DNA of 64,000 bases from CALOBA01 sp942491465 (GTDB taxonomy: Bacteria > Pseudomonadota > Gammaproteobacteria > Chromatiales > Chromatiaceae). The stretch covers positions 88,174-152,173 of the forward strand of contig CALOBA010000002.1 in NCBI GenBank assembly GCA_942491465.1, read 5' to 3'. Positions 8,868 through 20,679 of the stretch are shown here, piece after piece. Within the stretch, counting starts at the first letter, position 1; every line of letters begins with the position of its first letter. The translations under genes and the position numbers were made by a program. The notes beneath the pieces were generated by a model. The model was not told the origin of the DNA. It did not search any database and saw only the letters and a list, made by a program, of their open reading frames with translations.

Positions 8868-9164
8868 CCAAATTAAGGGCCGAGGACATCAAGTTAAGAG
8901 GCCATCAGCATACCGCGAGCGGTGCAACGCGGTCCTGCGGGCCGAGGCGAAGTCTGGGGGCGATACACCAGCGCTGCTGGCGGGCGGGCCCCCTGCTGGC
9001 TCAAACAGTTTGGCAAACCCCATCATCTGTCTGTCAATGCGAACGCTTCGACCCGTTGCGCCCGTGCAGTGCGCTGATCTCTGGGGCACCATGAGCACTT
9101 TGGCTCAGACGCGCGAGGCCCTCATCTTCTTGCGCACGGTCGCACGCTTCACCTCAGAATCACG
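8868..9164. other. Intergenic region, no gene seen
   Basis: About 300 bp between the small minus-strand frame and the solute-binding protein gene. I see no RNA gene or repeat. It presumably holds the promoter of the plus-strand sensor operon. Confidence 0.4.
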
Positions 9165-10934
9165 ATGCTATACGCCCAAGACACGGCCCGCCCCCCGTTG
9201 ACCCGAACCGCCCCGACGGCAAGGTGCAGGTCCGCCCCGGATTTGCCTGCCTGGCGCCGCGAGTTAGCGTCGGCTGAGTTGCTAGCGCTGGCCTCGTCCA
9301 AGGCGCTCGTGCTGGCGTCGACCCTGATGCTCGCGCTGGCGACCTGTTCCGGGCCTGGCTGGGCGGATGCCGGCTTGTCGGATACCGCTGTCGCCGCGCC
9401 CGCCGCTCAACGCGACCAAACCCTGCTGCGGGTCGCACTCGTCGGCTGGCCGCAGACGTTGAACCCGATGTTTACGGCGGCACCGGCGACGACCGTCCCC
9501 GGCGCGCAGTTGTTCGCGAGTCTGTTCCGGCTCAATGCCGCTGGCGAGCCGCAACCCTACCTGGCGCGGCACTGGTCCTGGTCGCCGGGGCGCGACGCCC
9601 TGACCGTTCAGTTGGCTCCCGAAGCACGCTTTCACGACGGCACCCCGATCACCTCGACGGACGTTGCCTTCTCGATCCTGGCAACCCGCGACCACCACAG
9701 CTTCAACACCATGCTCGCGGCCGTAGCAGGCGTTGACACCCCGGACCCGTTGACCGCCGTCATCCGCCTACGCCATCCGCACCCAGCCTTATTCATGGCG
9801 CTGGCGGTGCCGCTGACGCCGATCCTGCCGGCGCATGTCTACGACGACGGCACACCGCTGCGCACGCACCCGGCCAACTGGGCGCCGATGGGTTCCGGGC
9901 CCTTTCGTTTCCAGGCCCTTGAACGCGACAGACGCATCGAATTGGTCCGCTTCGATGACTACCGGCTCGGGCCACAGCCGGCCATCGAGCGCCTGGTGGT
10001 GGTGAACTACCCGAGCCTGACCCAGAACCTGCTCGGCCTGGCCCGCGGCGAGCTGGATATGACCGCGTTCGGTCCGCCGGAGCTGTTCGACGAGGTCGGC
10101 GTGTCGCACAAGCGCTACCGCGTCACCAGCGAAGGCCAGACCGGCATCGGCCAATTCCTGTGCGGGCTGGCATTCAATGTGCGCCGCCCGCCATTCGACC
10201 GCCGAGAGGTGCGCCAGGCGATCGCCTACGCGATCGACCGCGGCCAGCTCTACACGTCTCTGCTGGTCGACTCGCAGCAGAGCGCCGACGGCCCGTTACC
10301 CAGCGATCACCGGTTCGCGTTCCCGGCCATGGAGCGTTACGCCTACGATCCAGACCGGGCCGAAGTCCTGCTGGATGCCGCTGGTCTGCAACGTGACGCC
10401 GACGGCCGACGTGCCACGGTCGTCATGCTGATCCAGGCCGTCGAGCCCTACTTCCAGGCCATCGCCCGCTATATCGACTGGCAGCTCGAACGCAGCGTCG
10501 GCATCCAGGTCCGCATCGAGACCGAGACCGATGTACGGGTCTGGGCACAACGGATGGCCGCCGGCGACTTCGACCTAGCGCTGGACTTCCGCCTACCCTG
10601 GGGCGACCCAATGATCGGCATCCATCGTCTCTATCACAGTGGCTCCGAGCGCGCCGACCATCTCTACCCGAACACGCCGGGATACGCCAATCCGGCCATG
10701 GACGCGCTGCTCGACGCCGCCGGCAGCACCGAGGACGAGGCCCAGCGCAAGGCCCTGTACCGGCGCGTCCAATTGCTGGCCGCCGAAGACCTGCCCTACC
10801 TCTGGCTCTCGCACATCCCCTTTCCGCTCGCCATCCACCGCGACCTCCAGTTCCCGCTCGATTCCCCCTGGGCCTTGACCCAGCCCTACGACGGCGTCTC
10901 CTGGCACGATGCGCCGGCGTCGTCGGCGCGCTGA
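9165..10934 (+). CDS. Family 5 (peptide/nickel-type) extracytoplasmic solute-binding protein
   Basis: SBP_bac_5 protein. After a membrane/signal segment near residues 38-66, the mature part shows TLLRVALVGWPQTLNPMF, LFRLNAAGEPQPYLARHW, ARFHDGTPITSTDVAFSI and the mid-domain FNVRRPPFDRREVRQAIAYAIDR, all conserved OppA/DppA-like positions. The start is uncertain: a long unlikely leader precedes the signal segment, so an internal start such as the Met near residue 55 is possible. No permease or ATPase genes are nearby. A hybrid histidine kinase starts 6 bp later, so it more likely feeds a sensor than a transporter. Confidence 0.85.
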   Translation: MLYAQDTARPPLTRTAPTARCRSAPDLPAWRRELASAELLALASSKALVLASTLMLALATCSGPGWADAGLSDTAVAAPAAQRDQTLLRVALVGWPQTLNPMFTAAPATTVPGAQLFASLFRLNAAGEPQPYLARHWSWSPGRDALTVQLAPEARFHDGTPITSTDVAFSILATRDHHSFNTMLAAVAGVDTPDPLTAVIRLRHPHPALFMALAVPLTPILPAHVYDDGTPLRTHPANWAPMGSGPFRFQALERDRRIELVRFDDYRLGPQPAIERLVVVNYPSLTQNLLGLARGELDMTAFGPPELFDEVGVSHKRYRVTSEGQTGIGQFLCGLAFNVRRPPFDRREVRQAIAYAIDRGQLYTSLLVDSQQSADGPLPSDHRFAFPAMERYAYDPDRAEVLLDAAGLQRDADGRRATVVMLIQAVEPYFQAIARYIDWQLERSVGIQVRIETETDVRVWAQRMAAGDFDLALDFRLPWGDPMIGIHRLYHSGSERADHLYPNTPGYANPAMDALLDAAGSTEDEAQRKALYRRVQLLAAEDLPYLWLSHIPFPLAIHRDLQFPLDSPWALTQPYDGVSWHDAPASSAR

Positions 10935-10940
10935 GACCGA

Positions 10941-13618
<2,678 letters not shown>

Positions 13619-13670
13619 GCCCGCCGGTTTGCACAGCGCCGCAACGGTCCGAACAGACAGGAGCACCAAG

Positions 13671-14015
13671 ATGCCCAATCAATCCGCCACCAGCCCATCC
13701 GACGCCAACCACGCTGCCAACAGACGCCCCATCATCACGCTCGCCCTGGTCACCTCCGGATCCGTGCTCGCGCTGTCCGGCCTGTCCATGTTGTCTTGGC
13801 CGGCGGCGCCGCTCTTCGTCAAGGGCTGGAAGCTGGTCGGCGTGACCGGCAACAGGATCGGCAGCGTCCACCAGGTCGCCGCGGTCGGCTTTCTCATCAG
13901 CGCCGGCATCCACGTCTTCGACCGACGGCGCGTCCTCGCCCGCCACCTCAAGACCGCATCGGCGCGGGGCTCCGCGGCGATCGGGATCAGGCCGCCGGAT
14001 GCCCGCCCATGCTGA
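13671..14015 (+). CDS. Small DUF4405-like membrane protein
   Basis: 114 residues from ATG 13671, chosen because AGGAG lies 8 bp upstream. Two hydrophobic helices: LALVTSGSVLALSGLSML, and IGSVHQVAAVGFLISAGIHVF with two His residues spaced as in DUF4405/cytochrome-b-like helices. Charged ends. It sits between two hybrid kinases and may be an accessory membrane component of the sensor group. Confidence 0.6.
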   Translation: MPNQSATSPSDANHAANRRPIITLALVTSGSVLALSGLSMLSWPAAPLFVKGWKLVGVTGNRIGSVHQVAAVGFLISAGIHVFDRRRVLARHLKTASARGSAAIGIRPPDARPC

Positions 14016-14056
14016 TCGATTTGTGATCCTAAGCGAAGGGGGCATGATTTAGAGCA

Positions 14057-16936
14057 ATGGTGATCGTCGCGACGGCGCCCACGATGGCGATTGACCTGCC
14101 GGCAGGCGCGCGCCGCGCCCGCGGTGATGCCGTCGTGCGGTACCTGATCGTCCTCGTCGGCGTCCTGCTCGGCGCCGCTGCCTGGGCCACATCGGCCGCT
14201 GTGCCGGCCACCGCGCTGCCGCGAATCATCGTCACCGACGAGGCGCAGCTACCGCTCCGAATCGAGCACATGGAGTTGCTGCGCGACCCGACACGCGACC
14301 TCGATCTGGAGCGGGTGCGCGCGGCGAACAGCGCTCCCGGTTCCGCCCAGGGCTTCGCGCCGGTGTCGCCCGGCATCCCCAATCTCGGCACCGGCAGCGA
14401 CGCCGTCTGGGCGCGCTTCGCGGTGCACAACGCCAGCGGCGGGCCGCTGTCGCTGGTGCTCGCATTGACCGATGCGCGCATGGCGCAGGTCGCCTATTGG
14501 GCGCTGGACGATGCCGGCCAGGTCATTGCCCAGCGCCGCGACGGGCGCTTTGCCGATGCGGCGGAGCGCGACCGCTCACACCGCTGGTTCCTGTTCGATC
14601 TGCCGTTGGCGACCGACGCCACGGCGACGGTCTACCTGCGCGTCACTAGCAATATGGGGCGCCGGCTGGATTTGCGGCTCACCGACCGGCTGCGTCTCGC
14701 CGAGGCGGACCGGCCTGCCTATGCCTGGCTCGCGCTGTTCTTCGGTGCCTTGCTGTTCATGCTGGCCTACAACCTGCTGTTGCTGGTGCAGCTGCGCGAC
14801 CCCGCCTACCTGTGGCTTTGCTGCCTCATTGCCGGCGTGATCATCTGGGTCGCGGAGCGCGAAGGTCTGTTGACGACGCTCCCCTGGCAGATCTGGCCGG
14901 CCCCGCTGTCCGGCATTGCGGCCGGTGCCGCACTGGCACTCATCGGCATCTACCTATTCCCGGTGGCCTACCTACAGCTGCGACAACAGACGCCGCGCTG
15001 GGTTTGGGTGCACTACGTGCTGGCGCTGCTGGCCGCGAGCCTGCCGCTGCTGTCGGCTTGGTGGCCGCTGTTGGGCTATACGCTGAATTCCACGCTCGGC
15101 GCGAGCACCGCCCCGGTGATGATCGCCAGCGGCGTGCTGGTGCTGCGACGGCAACCGCGGGCGGCGGGCTGGTACCTGGCGAGCTGGTTCCCGATGCTGC
15201 TGCCCTACCTGCTGCTGATGCCGATGAACTTCGGCCTGCTGCCCGCGTTGCCGTGGCTTTGGTTGCTGCCCTACGGCGGACTGCTGTTCATGCTGCTGCT
15301 GCTCTCGATTGGCCAGGCCGACCGCGTCAACGAGCTGCGCCGGCAGGCCGAGCGTGCGCAGGCGGCGCTGGCGCGCAACGAGGCACGGCTCAGCGAGCAG
15401 GTGGACGCGCGCACCCGCGAGCTGGCCGTGCAGCGCGACCGCGCCGAGGCCGCCAATCGCAGCAAGACCCAGTTCCTCGCCAGCATGAGCCACGACCTGC
15501 GCACGCCGTTGAACGCGGTGCTCGGCGGCGCGGACCTGTTGCGGCGCTCGCCGCGGCTCGGCGCCCACGAGCAGGGCCAGTGCGGGCTCATCCTGCGCGG
15601 CGGCCGGCACCTGCTGCGGCTGATCGAAGACCTGCTGGACGTCGCCCGCATCGAGCACGAGCGATTGCGCCCCGTGATCGCGGACCTGGCGCTGCGCCCG
15701 ATGCTGGACGACCTCGCCGCCGTGACCCGCACCCAGGCCGAGGCCAAGGGCCTGGCCTTCGACACGCAGTTCGCAACCGACCTGCCCGAGCATATCCGCA
15801 CCGATGCCCGCCGCCTGCGCCAGGTGCTGCAGAACCTGCTGGACAACGCCGTCAAGTACACCGACGCCGGCCGCCTGGGCCTCGGCGCGGGGCTCGATCC
15901 CGCGGCATCGGCGTCCGCCGACGGCGACAACGACAACGATAACGACAACGACAACGTCGGCGACGGCCCAGTCCTGCTGTTCACCGTCACCGACACCGGC
16001 TGCGGCATCGCCGAGGCGGATCGGGAGCGCCTGTTCGCCCCCTTCGAGCAATACCACCACGCCCAATCCGGCAGCGGGCTCGGCCTCGCCATCTGCCGCG
16101 AACTGGCGACCGTGCTCGGCGGCGAGCTGCTGCTGCACAGCGCACCCGGACAGGGCAGCCGGTTCAGCCTCCGGCTGCCGGTGCAGCGGCTGACGACGGC
16201 GCCCGACATGGACACCTCAACGGCGGAGCCCTCGCCCATCCTCGGCTACGCCGGCCCGCGCCGACGCATCCTGGTGATCGACGACAACGCGGACAATCGG
16301 CGATTGATGATCGCGCTGCTGCAACAGCTGGGCTTTGCCGTCGACACCGCCGACGGCGCCCGGGCGGCCTTGGCCCGGGCCCGCGAGCGGGCACCGGACC
16401 TGGTGATCGCCGACCTGCGCATGCCCGAGGTCTGCGGCTACGCCGCCACCTGGCAGCTGCGCACCGCGCTCGGGCGCTGGGACCTGCCCGCCATCGCCGC
16501 CTCCGCCTCGCCGCTGCCGGCACCGGAAGACGCCGCCGCGCTCGGCTTCGATGCCTTCCTGCTCAAGCCCATCACGCTGGATGCGCTGCGCGAAACACTC
16601 GGCGAGTGCCTGGGGCTGCACTGGCAGCGGGGCGATGCGGCCTCGCTGCAATCCGCACCGTCCCCCGGCAGCCGGCCACCAGCCCAACCGCCGACGCAGC
16701 CATTGGCAGAACCGCCGGAGCCGCCGCCGCGCATGGAACTGGCAGCCGCCCTGGAGCTTGCCGAACTCAACGACTGGGACAGTCTGCGGGACTGGTGCAC
16801 GGCGCTGGACGACGCCTTCCCCGAGTGCGGAGGATTCGCGCGGCGCGTGCACGCGCTGCTGGACCAGATCGATGCCGGCACGCAGGCCGACGCCCCCATA
16901 GAGGCGCTGCGGCGACTGCTGGCGGACCGCGGCTAG
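14057..16936 (+). CDS. 7TMR-DISM hybrid sensor histidine kinase
   Basis: 959 residues. A signal segment is followed by an extracellular 7TMR-DISMED2 domain, about seven membrane helices (residues ~225-420, from WLALFFGALLFMLAYN to LLFMLLLLSIGQ), a coiled-coil linker, and HisKA with SMSHDLRTPLNAVLGGADLL. The HATPase has the N-box NLLDNAVKYTDAG, G1 DTGCGIA and G2 GSGLGLAI. A receiver follows (VIDD, IADLRMPEVCGYA, LLKPIT), then a C-terminal helical module. A (DN)n run encoded by GACAAC hexamers sits inside the ATP-binding domain between N and G1. Its REC starts with GYAGPRRR as in the previous kinase, so they are paralogues. A shattered third relative lies at 51.5 kb. Confidence 0.9.
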   Translation: MVIVATAPTMAIDLPAGARRARGDAVVRYLIVLVGVLLGAAAWATSAAVPATALPRIIVTDEAQLPLRIEHMELLRDPTRDLDLERVRAANSAPGSAQGFAPVSPGIPNLGTGSDAVWARFAVHNASGGPLSLVLALTDARMAQVAYWALDDAGQVIAQRRDGRFADAAERDRSHRWFLFDLPLATDATATVYLRVTSNMGRRLDLRLTDRLRLAEADRPAYAWLALFFGALLFMLAYNLLLLVQLRDPAYLWLCCLIAGVIIWVAEREGLLTTLPWQIWPAPLSGIAAGAALALIGIYLFPVAYLQLRQQTPRWVWVHYVLALLAASLPLLSAWWPLLGYTLNSTLGASTAPVMIASGVLVLRRQPRAAGWYLASWFPMLLPYLLLMPMNFGLLPALPWLWLLPYGGLLFMLLLLSIGQADRVNELRRQAERAQAALARNEARLSEQVDARTRELAVQRDRAEAANRSKTQFLASMSHDLRTPLNAVLGGADLLRRSPRLGAHEQGQCGLILRGGRHLLRLIEDLLDVARIEHERLRPVIADLALRPMLDDLAAVTRTQAEAKGLAFDTQFATDLPEHIRTDARRLRQVLQNLLDNAVKYTDAGRLGLGAGLDPAASASADGDNDNDNDNDNVGDGPVLLFTVTDTGCGIAEADRERLFAPFEQYHHAQSGSGLGLAICRELATVLGGELLLHSAPGQGSRFSLRLPVQRLTTAPDMDTSTAEPSPILGYAGPRRRILVIDDNADNRRLMIALLQQLGFAVDTADGARAALARARERAPDLVIADLRMPEVCGYAATWQLRTALGRWDLPAIAASASPLPAPEDAAALGFDAFLLKPITLDALRETLGECLGLHWQRGDAASLQSAPSPGSRPPAQPPTQPLAEPPEPPPRMELAAALELAELNDWDSLRDWCTALDDAFPECGGFARRVHALLDQIDAGTQADAPIEALRRLLADRG
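15926..15955 (+). repeat. GACAAC hexamer array inside the kinase gene
   Basis: Five tandem hexamers (one with a T) encode alternating Asp-Asn in the ATP-binding domain. The same unit forms the dispersed arrays at 17.0, 35.6 and 57.4-57.9 kb. Confidence 0.85.
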
Positions 16937-17009
16937 GACCGTCGGCTCATCGCTGGGTTGAGGAACGAAACCGACTATGCTCAAGCGCTGCAAACGCGAC
17001 CGGCTCGAA

Positions 17010-17093
17010 GTCGTTGTCGTGGCAATCGTTGTCTTGTGCGGACCCGATTACGACAACGACAACGACAACGAGTTGACATGTTCACGTTGTTTC
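17010..17093. repeat. Dispersed inverted GTTGTC/GACAAC hexamer element, remnant copy
   Basis: A short GTCGTTGTC-type arm (17010-17033) faces a right arm CGATTAC(GACAAC)n at 17045-17070. Directly after it comes TGACATGTTCACGTT followed by TTTCTGA. The same flank, inverted, borders the array at 57.4 kb, showing one repeat family. Here only about 11 bp separate the arms, so it is an empty copy. Confidence 0.7.
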
Positions 17094-17122
17094 TGAATTC
17101 TTCCTAAAGCGCATCAAACAGC

Positions 17123-17560
17123 ATGAAACAGGTCGCCCTCGGCATCGGCTGCGATCGCGGCGCGTCGGTACAGACGCTGGAGGCCGCTATTGTCGCTGCG
17201 CTGGCCTCGATGGGGCTCGGCGTGGATGCGGTCGGCTGCGCGGCGAGCATCGATATGAAGCGCGATGAGCCGGCGATCCTGTCGCTTGCGCAGCGCCTCG
17301 GCTGGCGGCTGCGCTTCTTCTCGGCCGCCGAGCTGGCGCGGGTGCCGGTGCCTCCCCGTCCGAGGCCGTGCGCCGTATCATGAGCACGCCGGCGGTGGCC
17401 GAGACGGCGGCCCTGCTGGCGGCGGCGGAGCCCGGCAACACACCGCCATCGCCCGAGGCCCTGTTGGTGGAGAAGCACAGGCACCGCGGTGTCGACGGCC
17501 GCAACGCGACCATCGCCGTTGCCCGCATCGGCGAACCGCAGACCACTCATCCGAAAAAGA
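17123..17560 (+). pseudogene. Frameshifted CobE/CbiG C-terminal-type cobalamin protein
   Basis: The first frame gives VALGIGCDRGASVQTLEAAI, SIDMKRDEPAILSLAQRLGW and LRFFSAAELARVPVP, the hallmark of the CobE/CbiG_C fold of cobalamin biosynthesis. At about 17355 the frame shifts. The rest (PSEAVRRIMSTPAVAE, EALLVEKHRHRG, DGRNATIAVARIGEP) continues in the next frame. A single indel therefore splits an otherwise well-preserved gene. A cbiM piece follows directly, so this is a remnant of a B12/cobalt cluster. Confidence 0.75.
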
Positions 17561-17743
17561 GTATTGGTCGCCCTGGCGCTGTGGCTGTCGGGGGATGAAT
17601 TCGTCCCGGTCGCCAAGCTGGTGGTACTGGCGAACCTGCCGGTGGCCCTGATCGAGGGCCTGGTCTGTGCCGCCGCCGTCGGCCTGATCAGCCAGGTCAA
17701 GCCGCAGCTGTTCGCCGTGCTGGTGGATGGTCGTTCATGCTGA
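17556..17743 (+). pseudogene. C-terminal fragment of cobalt-uptake permease CbiM
   Basis: The frame reads LVALALWLSGDEFVPVAKLV, then VLANLPVALIEGLVCAAAV and QVKPQLF, which matches the last transmembrane part of CbiM (energy-coupling-factor cobalt permease). The N-terminal three quarters are missing, and cobE-like sequence abuts it. A deletion probably removed the genes between. No other cobalt transport gene is in the window. Confidence 0.6.
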
Positions 17744-17980
17744 TGCCGTAAAGACCATGCCGAGACGGATGCGAAGGGCACCGTCCGCGTATCAGTCCCA
17801 ACCATTGACCACCTCGCGACCGTTGGCAGCCCCTAGTGCTTTGCCGCGAAAATTCCGAGACCGCCCACAGCACCGAGTGGGCATGCCGGCGGTCTTGGGA
17901 CTTCCGCAGCGGTGCACTAGGTGCCAGGCATCCTCACTCGCCGAAGGCAACAGATCCATCGTTGCTGCCTGCGCATCCCA
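17744..17980. other. Intergenic region, no gene seen
   Basis: About 240 bp between the cbiM fragment and the end of the FecR-like gene. No coding signal, repeat or hairpin with a T run was seen. Confidence 0.4.
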
Positions 17981-18958
17981 TCAGCGAGAGACCGGCAGTA
18001 ACCGCGGCAGCATCAAGAGCATCCTCAGGGCGATCGCTGCATCCGCATTGGCGGTCTCCGCGAGCGCTTGGTATGCCTCCAACCGCCAGACCCAGCCGTC
18101 GTCTTGGCCGGCGAGCCAGGCCGCCGCAAGGATGTCCGCCGTTTGGGCGGACACGCCGGCCGGCACCAAACCGGGATCAAGCCTAGGGGCCGCAGCGGGG
18201 TCCACCACATGGATCTCCGTCGTTAGGTCGCGTTGCTGAGCGTCGCGGATCTCCAGCAGATAGGTTCCGGGCTCAACGTGCAGATCTGAACTGACCCAGG
18301 CGGTGTAAGGTACGCCGGTTGTTTCCAGCAAGGGCCTCGGATCTTCCCCAAGCCGCTTGAGACTCACGCTGAATGGTGGCTCCCCATTGGTCCATGCGAG
18401 TGCCAGCGGACGGCGCCCGGCGACGAGCTTGACGGGATCGACGAACAGCAGGCCGGAGGCCGGCGGCAGCGCGGCGTCGCCCCGGCTCTTGATCTCGACC
18501 CGGGCGCCGCCGTGCCCTGCATGACCGGCAAATAGCGCCGCGGCCCACTTGAGCATATTGGCCCAAGGCCCCGCCAGTTCGACACCGGCCGGGACGCTGT
18601 AGGGCGAGCGGGCGCGGTCGATCACCAGCGCCTGCGTCTCCGAGATATACACCCGCATCGGGCCCGCACCCTCGCCGACCTCGATCCGGTCACCGGAGCG
18701 CAGGCGCATCAGCGGGTAGACCGGCAACAGCGCGTCACCGCGCCGAACCCGGTAGTCCTCCGCCTCGCCTTCGAATGCATCGATCCAGCCGGTGACCACG
18801 GCACCGACGCCGCCATCGGCGTCGACGGGTGCGACCAAGCACAGCATTAGGAGAGGCACCAACGCCAGTCGGCTCAAGGTACCCGGCGGCGGCAACGCCG
18901 GTCCGGCACGCCGCCAGGTCGAGCGTTCGCGGTGACTGAATAAGGTATGCAAGATCAT
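17981..18958 (-). CDS. FecR-like domain exported protein
   Basis: 325 residues. Hydrophobic segment near residues 30-48 (LVPLLMLCLVAPVDA) fits a signal peptide. The next part, VVTGWIDAFEGEAEDYRVRRGDALLPVYPLMRLRSGDRIEV, resembles the beta-rich FecR domain found in exported sensors. The C-terminal half looks like a beta-sandwich (SVSLKRLGEDPRPLL, GTYLLEIRDAQQ) followed by helices. It starts 13 bp after the CHASE2 gene and ends the four-gene minus-strand set. Likely works outside the membrane with the CHASE2 protein. Confidence 0.7.
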   Translation of the reverse strand: MILHTLFSHRERSTWRRAGPALPPPGTLSRLALVPLLMLCLVAPVDADGGVGAVVTGWIDAFEGEAEDYRVRRGDALLPVYPLMRLRSGDRIEVGEGAGPMRVYISETQALVIDRARSPYSVPAGVELAGPWANMLKWAAALFAGHAGHGGARVEIKSRGDAALPPASGLLFVDPVKLVAGRRPLALAWTNGEPPFSVSLKRLGEDPRPLLETTGVPYTAWVSSDLHVEPGTYLLEIRDAQQRDLTTEIHVVDPAAAPRLDPGLVPAGVSAQTADILAAAWLAGQDDGWVWRLEAYQALAETANADAAIALRMLLMLPRLLPVSR

Positions 18959-18971
18959 GTTGGTCTCCCGG

Positions 18972-20588
18972 TCAGTGTGCGTTGCCGACGGATTCTTCGA
19001 TCTCGGCGATCAGCTTGTGCAACAAGATGGCGATCAGCGGGACGGCGAAGCTCAGCCAGGTGCCGTAGCGGAACAGCAACAGACTCGCCGGCAGCAGCAC
19101 CAGCAGCACCGCCAACCCCGACAGCAGGCTGCCCGGCAGGGAGCGGAACCGGGCGAACAGCAGGCTCATGGTGAGGATCAAGCAGGTCTCCACCAGCACC
19201 ATCATGCCCAGGCTCGGCGTGCGCAGCTCCCCGTAGTGGCCCAACGACTGCACCGCGTTGGCCAGGATCAGCGAGCCCGGCATCCAACCGATGGGGGTCA
19301 TGTGGATGTCCCCGGTCTCCTGATGACTGCCGCCGATGATGGCCACATGCCCCCGCAGCCATTCGGCGCTGCGCGGGTCGGTGGCCGCGGCGACGCTGGC
19401 CGCCGGACGCACCGAGAGCACCGGCACCGAGCCGCCCGCCGCCGGCACCTCGTGGCGGGCCTGCCCCGGCCCCGTATGCCAGGGTTCACGATAGACCACG
19501 CGTGCCGCGGTGCCGTAGGGCCGAAGCTGGATCTCCCGGTCGCCGAGGGTCAGGGTCACACCCTCCTCTCCATGGGGATCGGCGGCGGCCTGCGCCTGAT
19601 GGTGATCGCCCGGATGGCTGGCCTGGCCTGCGATCCGGTCGCCGCCCTGCGCCAGCGCCTGCCCCTGTGCTTCGTGACCATGACCGTCGTGCCCGCTCCG
19701 CCCATGCGCCGGATCACAGCCGGCCGGGACGAAGCCGGCCAGCCGCCGGGACAGGTCGGCCCGGTCCGCCGCGCTGCCGTCCAGCAGCGCAGCCAGCAAT
19801 AGCTGCATTGACGGCCGCACCCGGGGCTGGCCATCCACCCCGCAGGTGGCCGTCCACAGCTGCCAGCGCCGGATCTTGCCGTCCGCGTCCAGCTCGAACA
19901 GCGGGGCACCCCAGTGGATGCCAGGCGCCTGGGCCACCAAGGCATCGAAGGGCGTGGCGCGCTCCTGCGGCAGCGCCGGCGATCCCCGCGCCGGCAGACG
20001 CAGGTCGCGGGCCAGCAGCAATGGCGGTCGATCCGGCGCCTCCCCGTCCGCATTCGGCAGCCATCGTGCGAGCACCGCCTGCAGCGCCGCGTCGCCGTCT
20101 TCTGGATGCACCAGATCGATATCCAGCACGATGGCCCGCGCGCCGCCGTCGACGGCGTGCCGCAACAGCACGGCGAGCCGGTCCCTCGGCGTCAGCAGCG
20201 GCTCCCCCCATTGCCGCCAGCTCGCGTCATCGATATCGATGAACGCAATCGGGCGTGTACCCGCCGCCGGCTCAGTGCCGCGGACCATGCGCATGGTCCA
20301 GTCGATGGCCGCGTCATCCAACGGATGCAACAGCGGACTCGAATGATAGGCATGCAGTACCACGGCGATGGCGATGCCGATCAGCAGGTTGACGATCAGA
20401 TGCCGATAGAACCGCGACAACCGGGCCCAGCCCCCGAGCAACCAGCGCACACCCACCACCGGGGCCAGCGCGAGGCGTCGCAGCCAACGCAGAGACCAGC
20501 GCCCGGCATGCGCCAGACCATGACCTGTGGCTCGGGCCGGCCCACGCAGGGGCTCGACCCAAGACCTCAGGCGAAACCGCACCTTCAT
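18972..20588 (-). CDS. CHASE2-domain membrane sensor with His-rich insert
   Basis: 538 residues from ATG 20588 (upstream in-frame codons look non-coding). TM1 (HLIVNLLIGIAIAVVLHAY) leads into a large CHASE2 domain (AAIDWTMRMVRGT, IAFIDIDDASWRQWGEPLLTPR, VDGGARAIVLDIDLV, VAIIGGSHQETGDIHMTPIG), followed by three C-terminal helices and a short cytoplasmic tail without a kinase or cyclase. About residues 300-340 carry an unusual run rich in His (GHDGHGHE, SHPGDHHQ) inside CHASE2, possibly metal-binding. It lies between the putative anti-sigma and FecR-like genes, so sensing probably feeds that regulator. Confidence 0.85.
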   Translation of the reverse strand: MKVRFRLRSWVEPLRGPARATGHGLAHAGRWSLRWLRRLALAPVVGVRWLLGGWARLSRFYRHLIVNLLIGIAIAVVLHAYHSSPLLHPLDDAAIDWTMRMVRGTEPAAGTRPIAFIDIDDASWRQWGEPLLTPRDRLAVLLRHAVDGGARAIVLDIDLVHPEDGDAALQAVLARWLPNADGEAPDRPPLLLARDLRLPARGSPALPQERATPFDALVAQAPGIHWGAPLFELDADGKIRRWQLWTATCGVDGQPRVRPSMQLLLAALLDGSAADRADLSRRLAGFVPAGCDPAHGRSGHDGHGHEAQGQALAQGGDRIAGQASHPGDHHQAQAAADPHGEEGVTLTLGDREIQLRPYGTAARVVYREPWHTGPGQARHEVPAAGGSVPVLSVRPAASVAAATDPRSAEWLRGHVAIIGGSHQETGDIHMTPIGWMPGSLILANAVQSLGHYGELRTPSLGMMVLVETCLILTMSLLFARFRSLPGSLLSGLAVLLVLLPASLLLFRYGTWLSFAVPLIAILLHKLIAEIEESVGNAH

Positions 20589-20679
20589 TGCACAACCCCC
20601 GGCTGTTCGGATGCGGCGAGCGGCCCAACGCCGCGCGCTCAGATCACCCGGACGGACCAATCCGCGGCGATTGTCGCCA

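Noticed and set aside
14972..16138. 388-codon minus-strand frame within the 7TMR kinase
   Set aside because: Shadow rich in Gln/Ala/Gly. Kinase motifs on the plus strand are unambiguous.
17104..17805. Minus-strand 233-codon frame over the cobalamin remnants
   Set aside because: Plus-strand frames show CobE and CbiM motifs. The minus frame has none.
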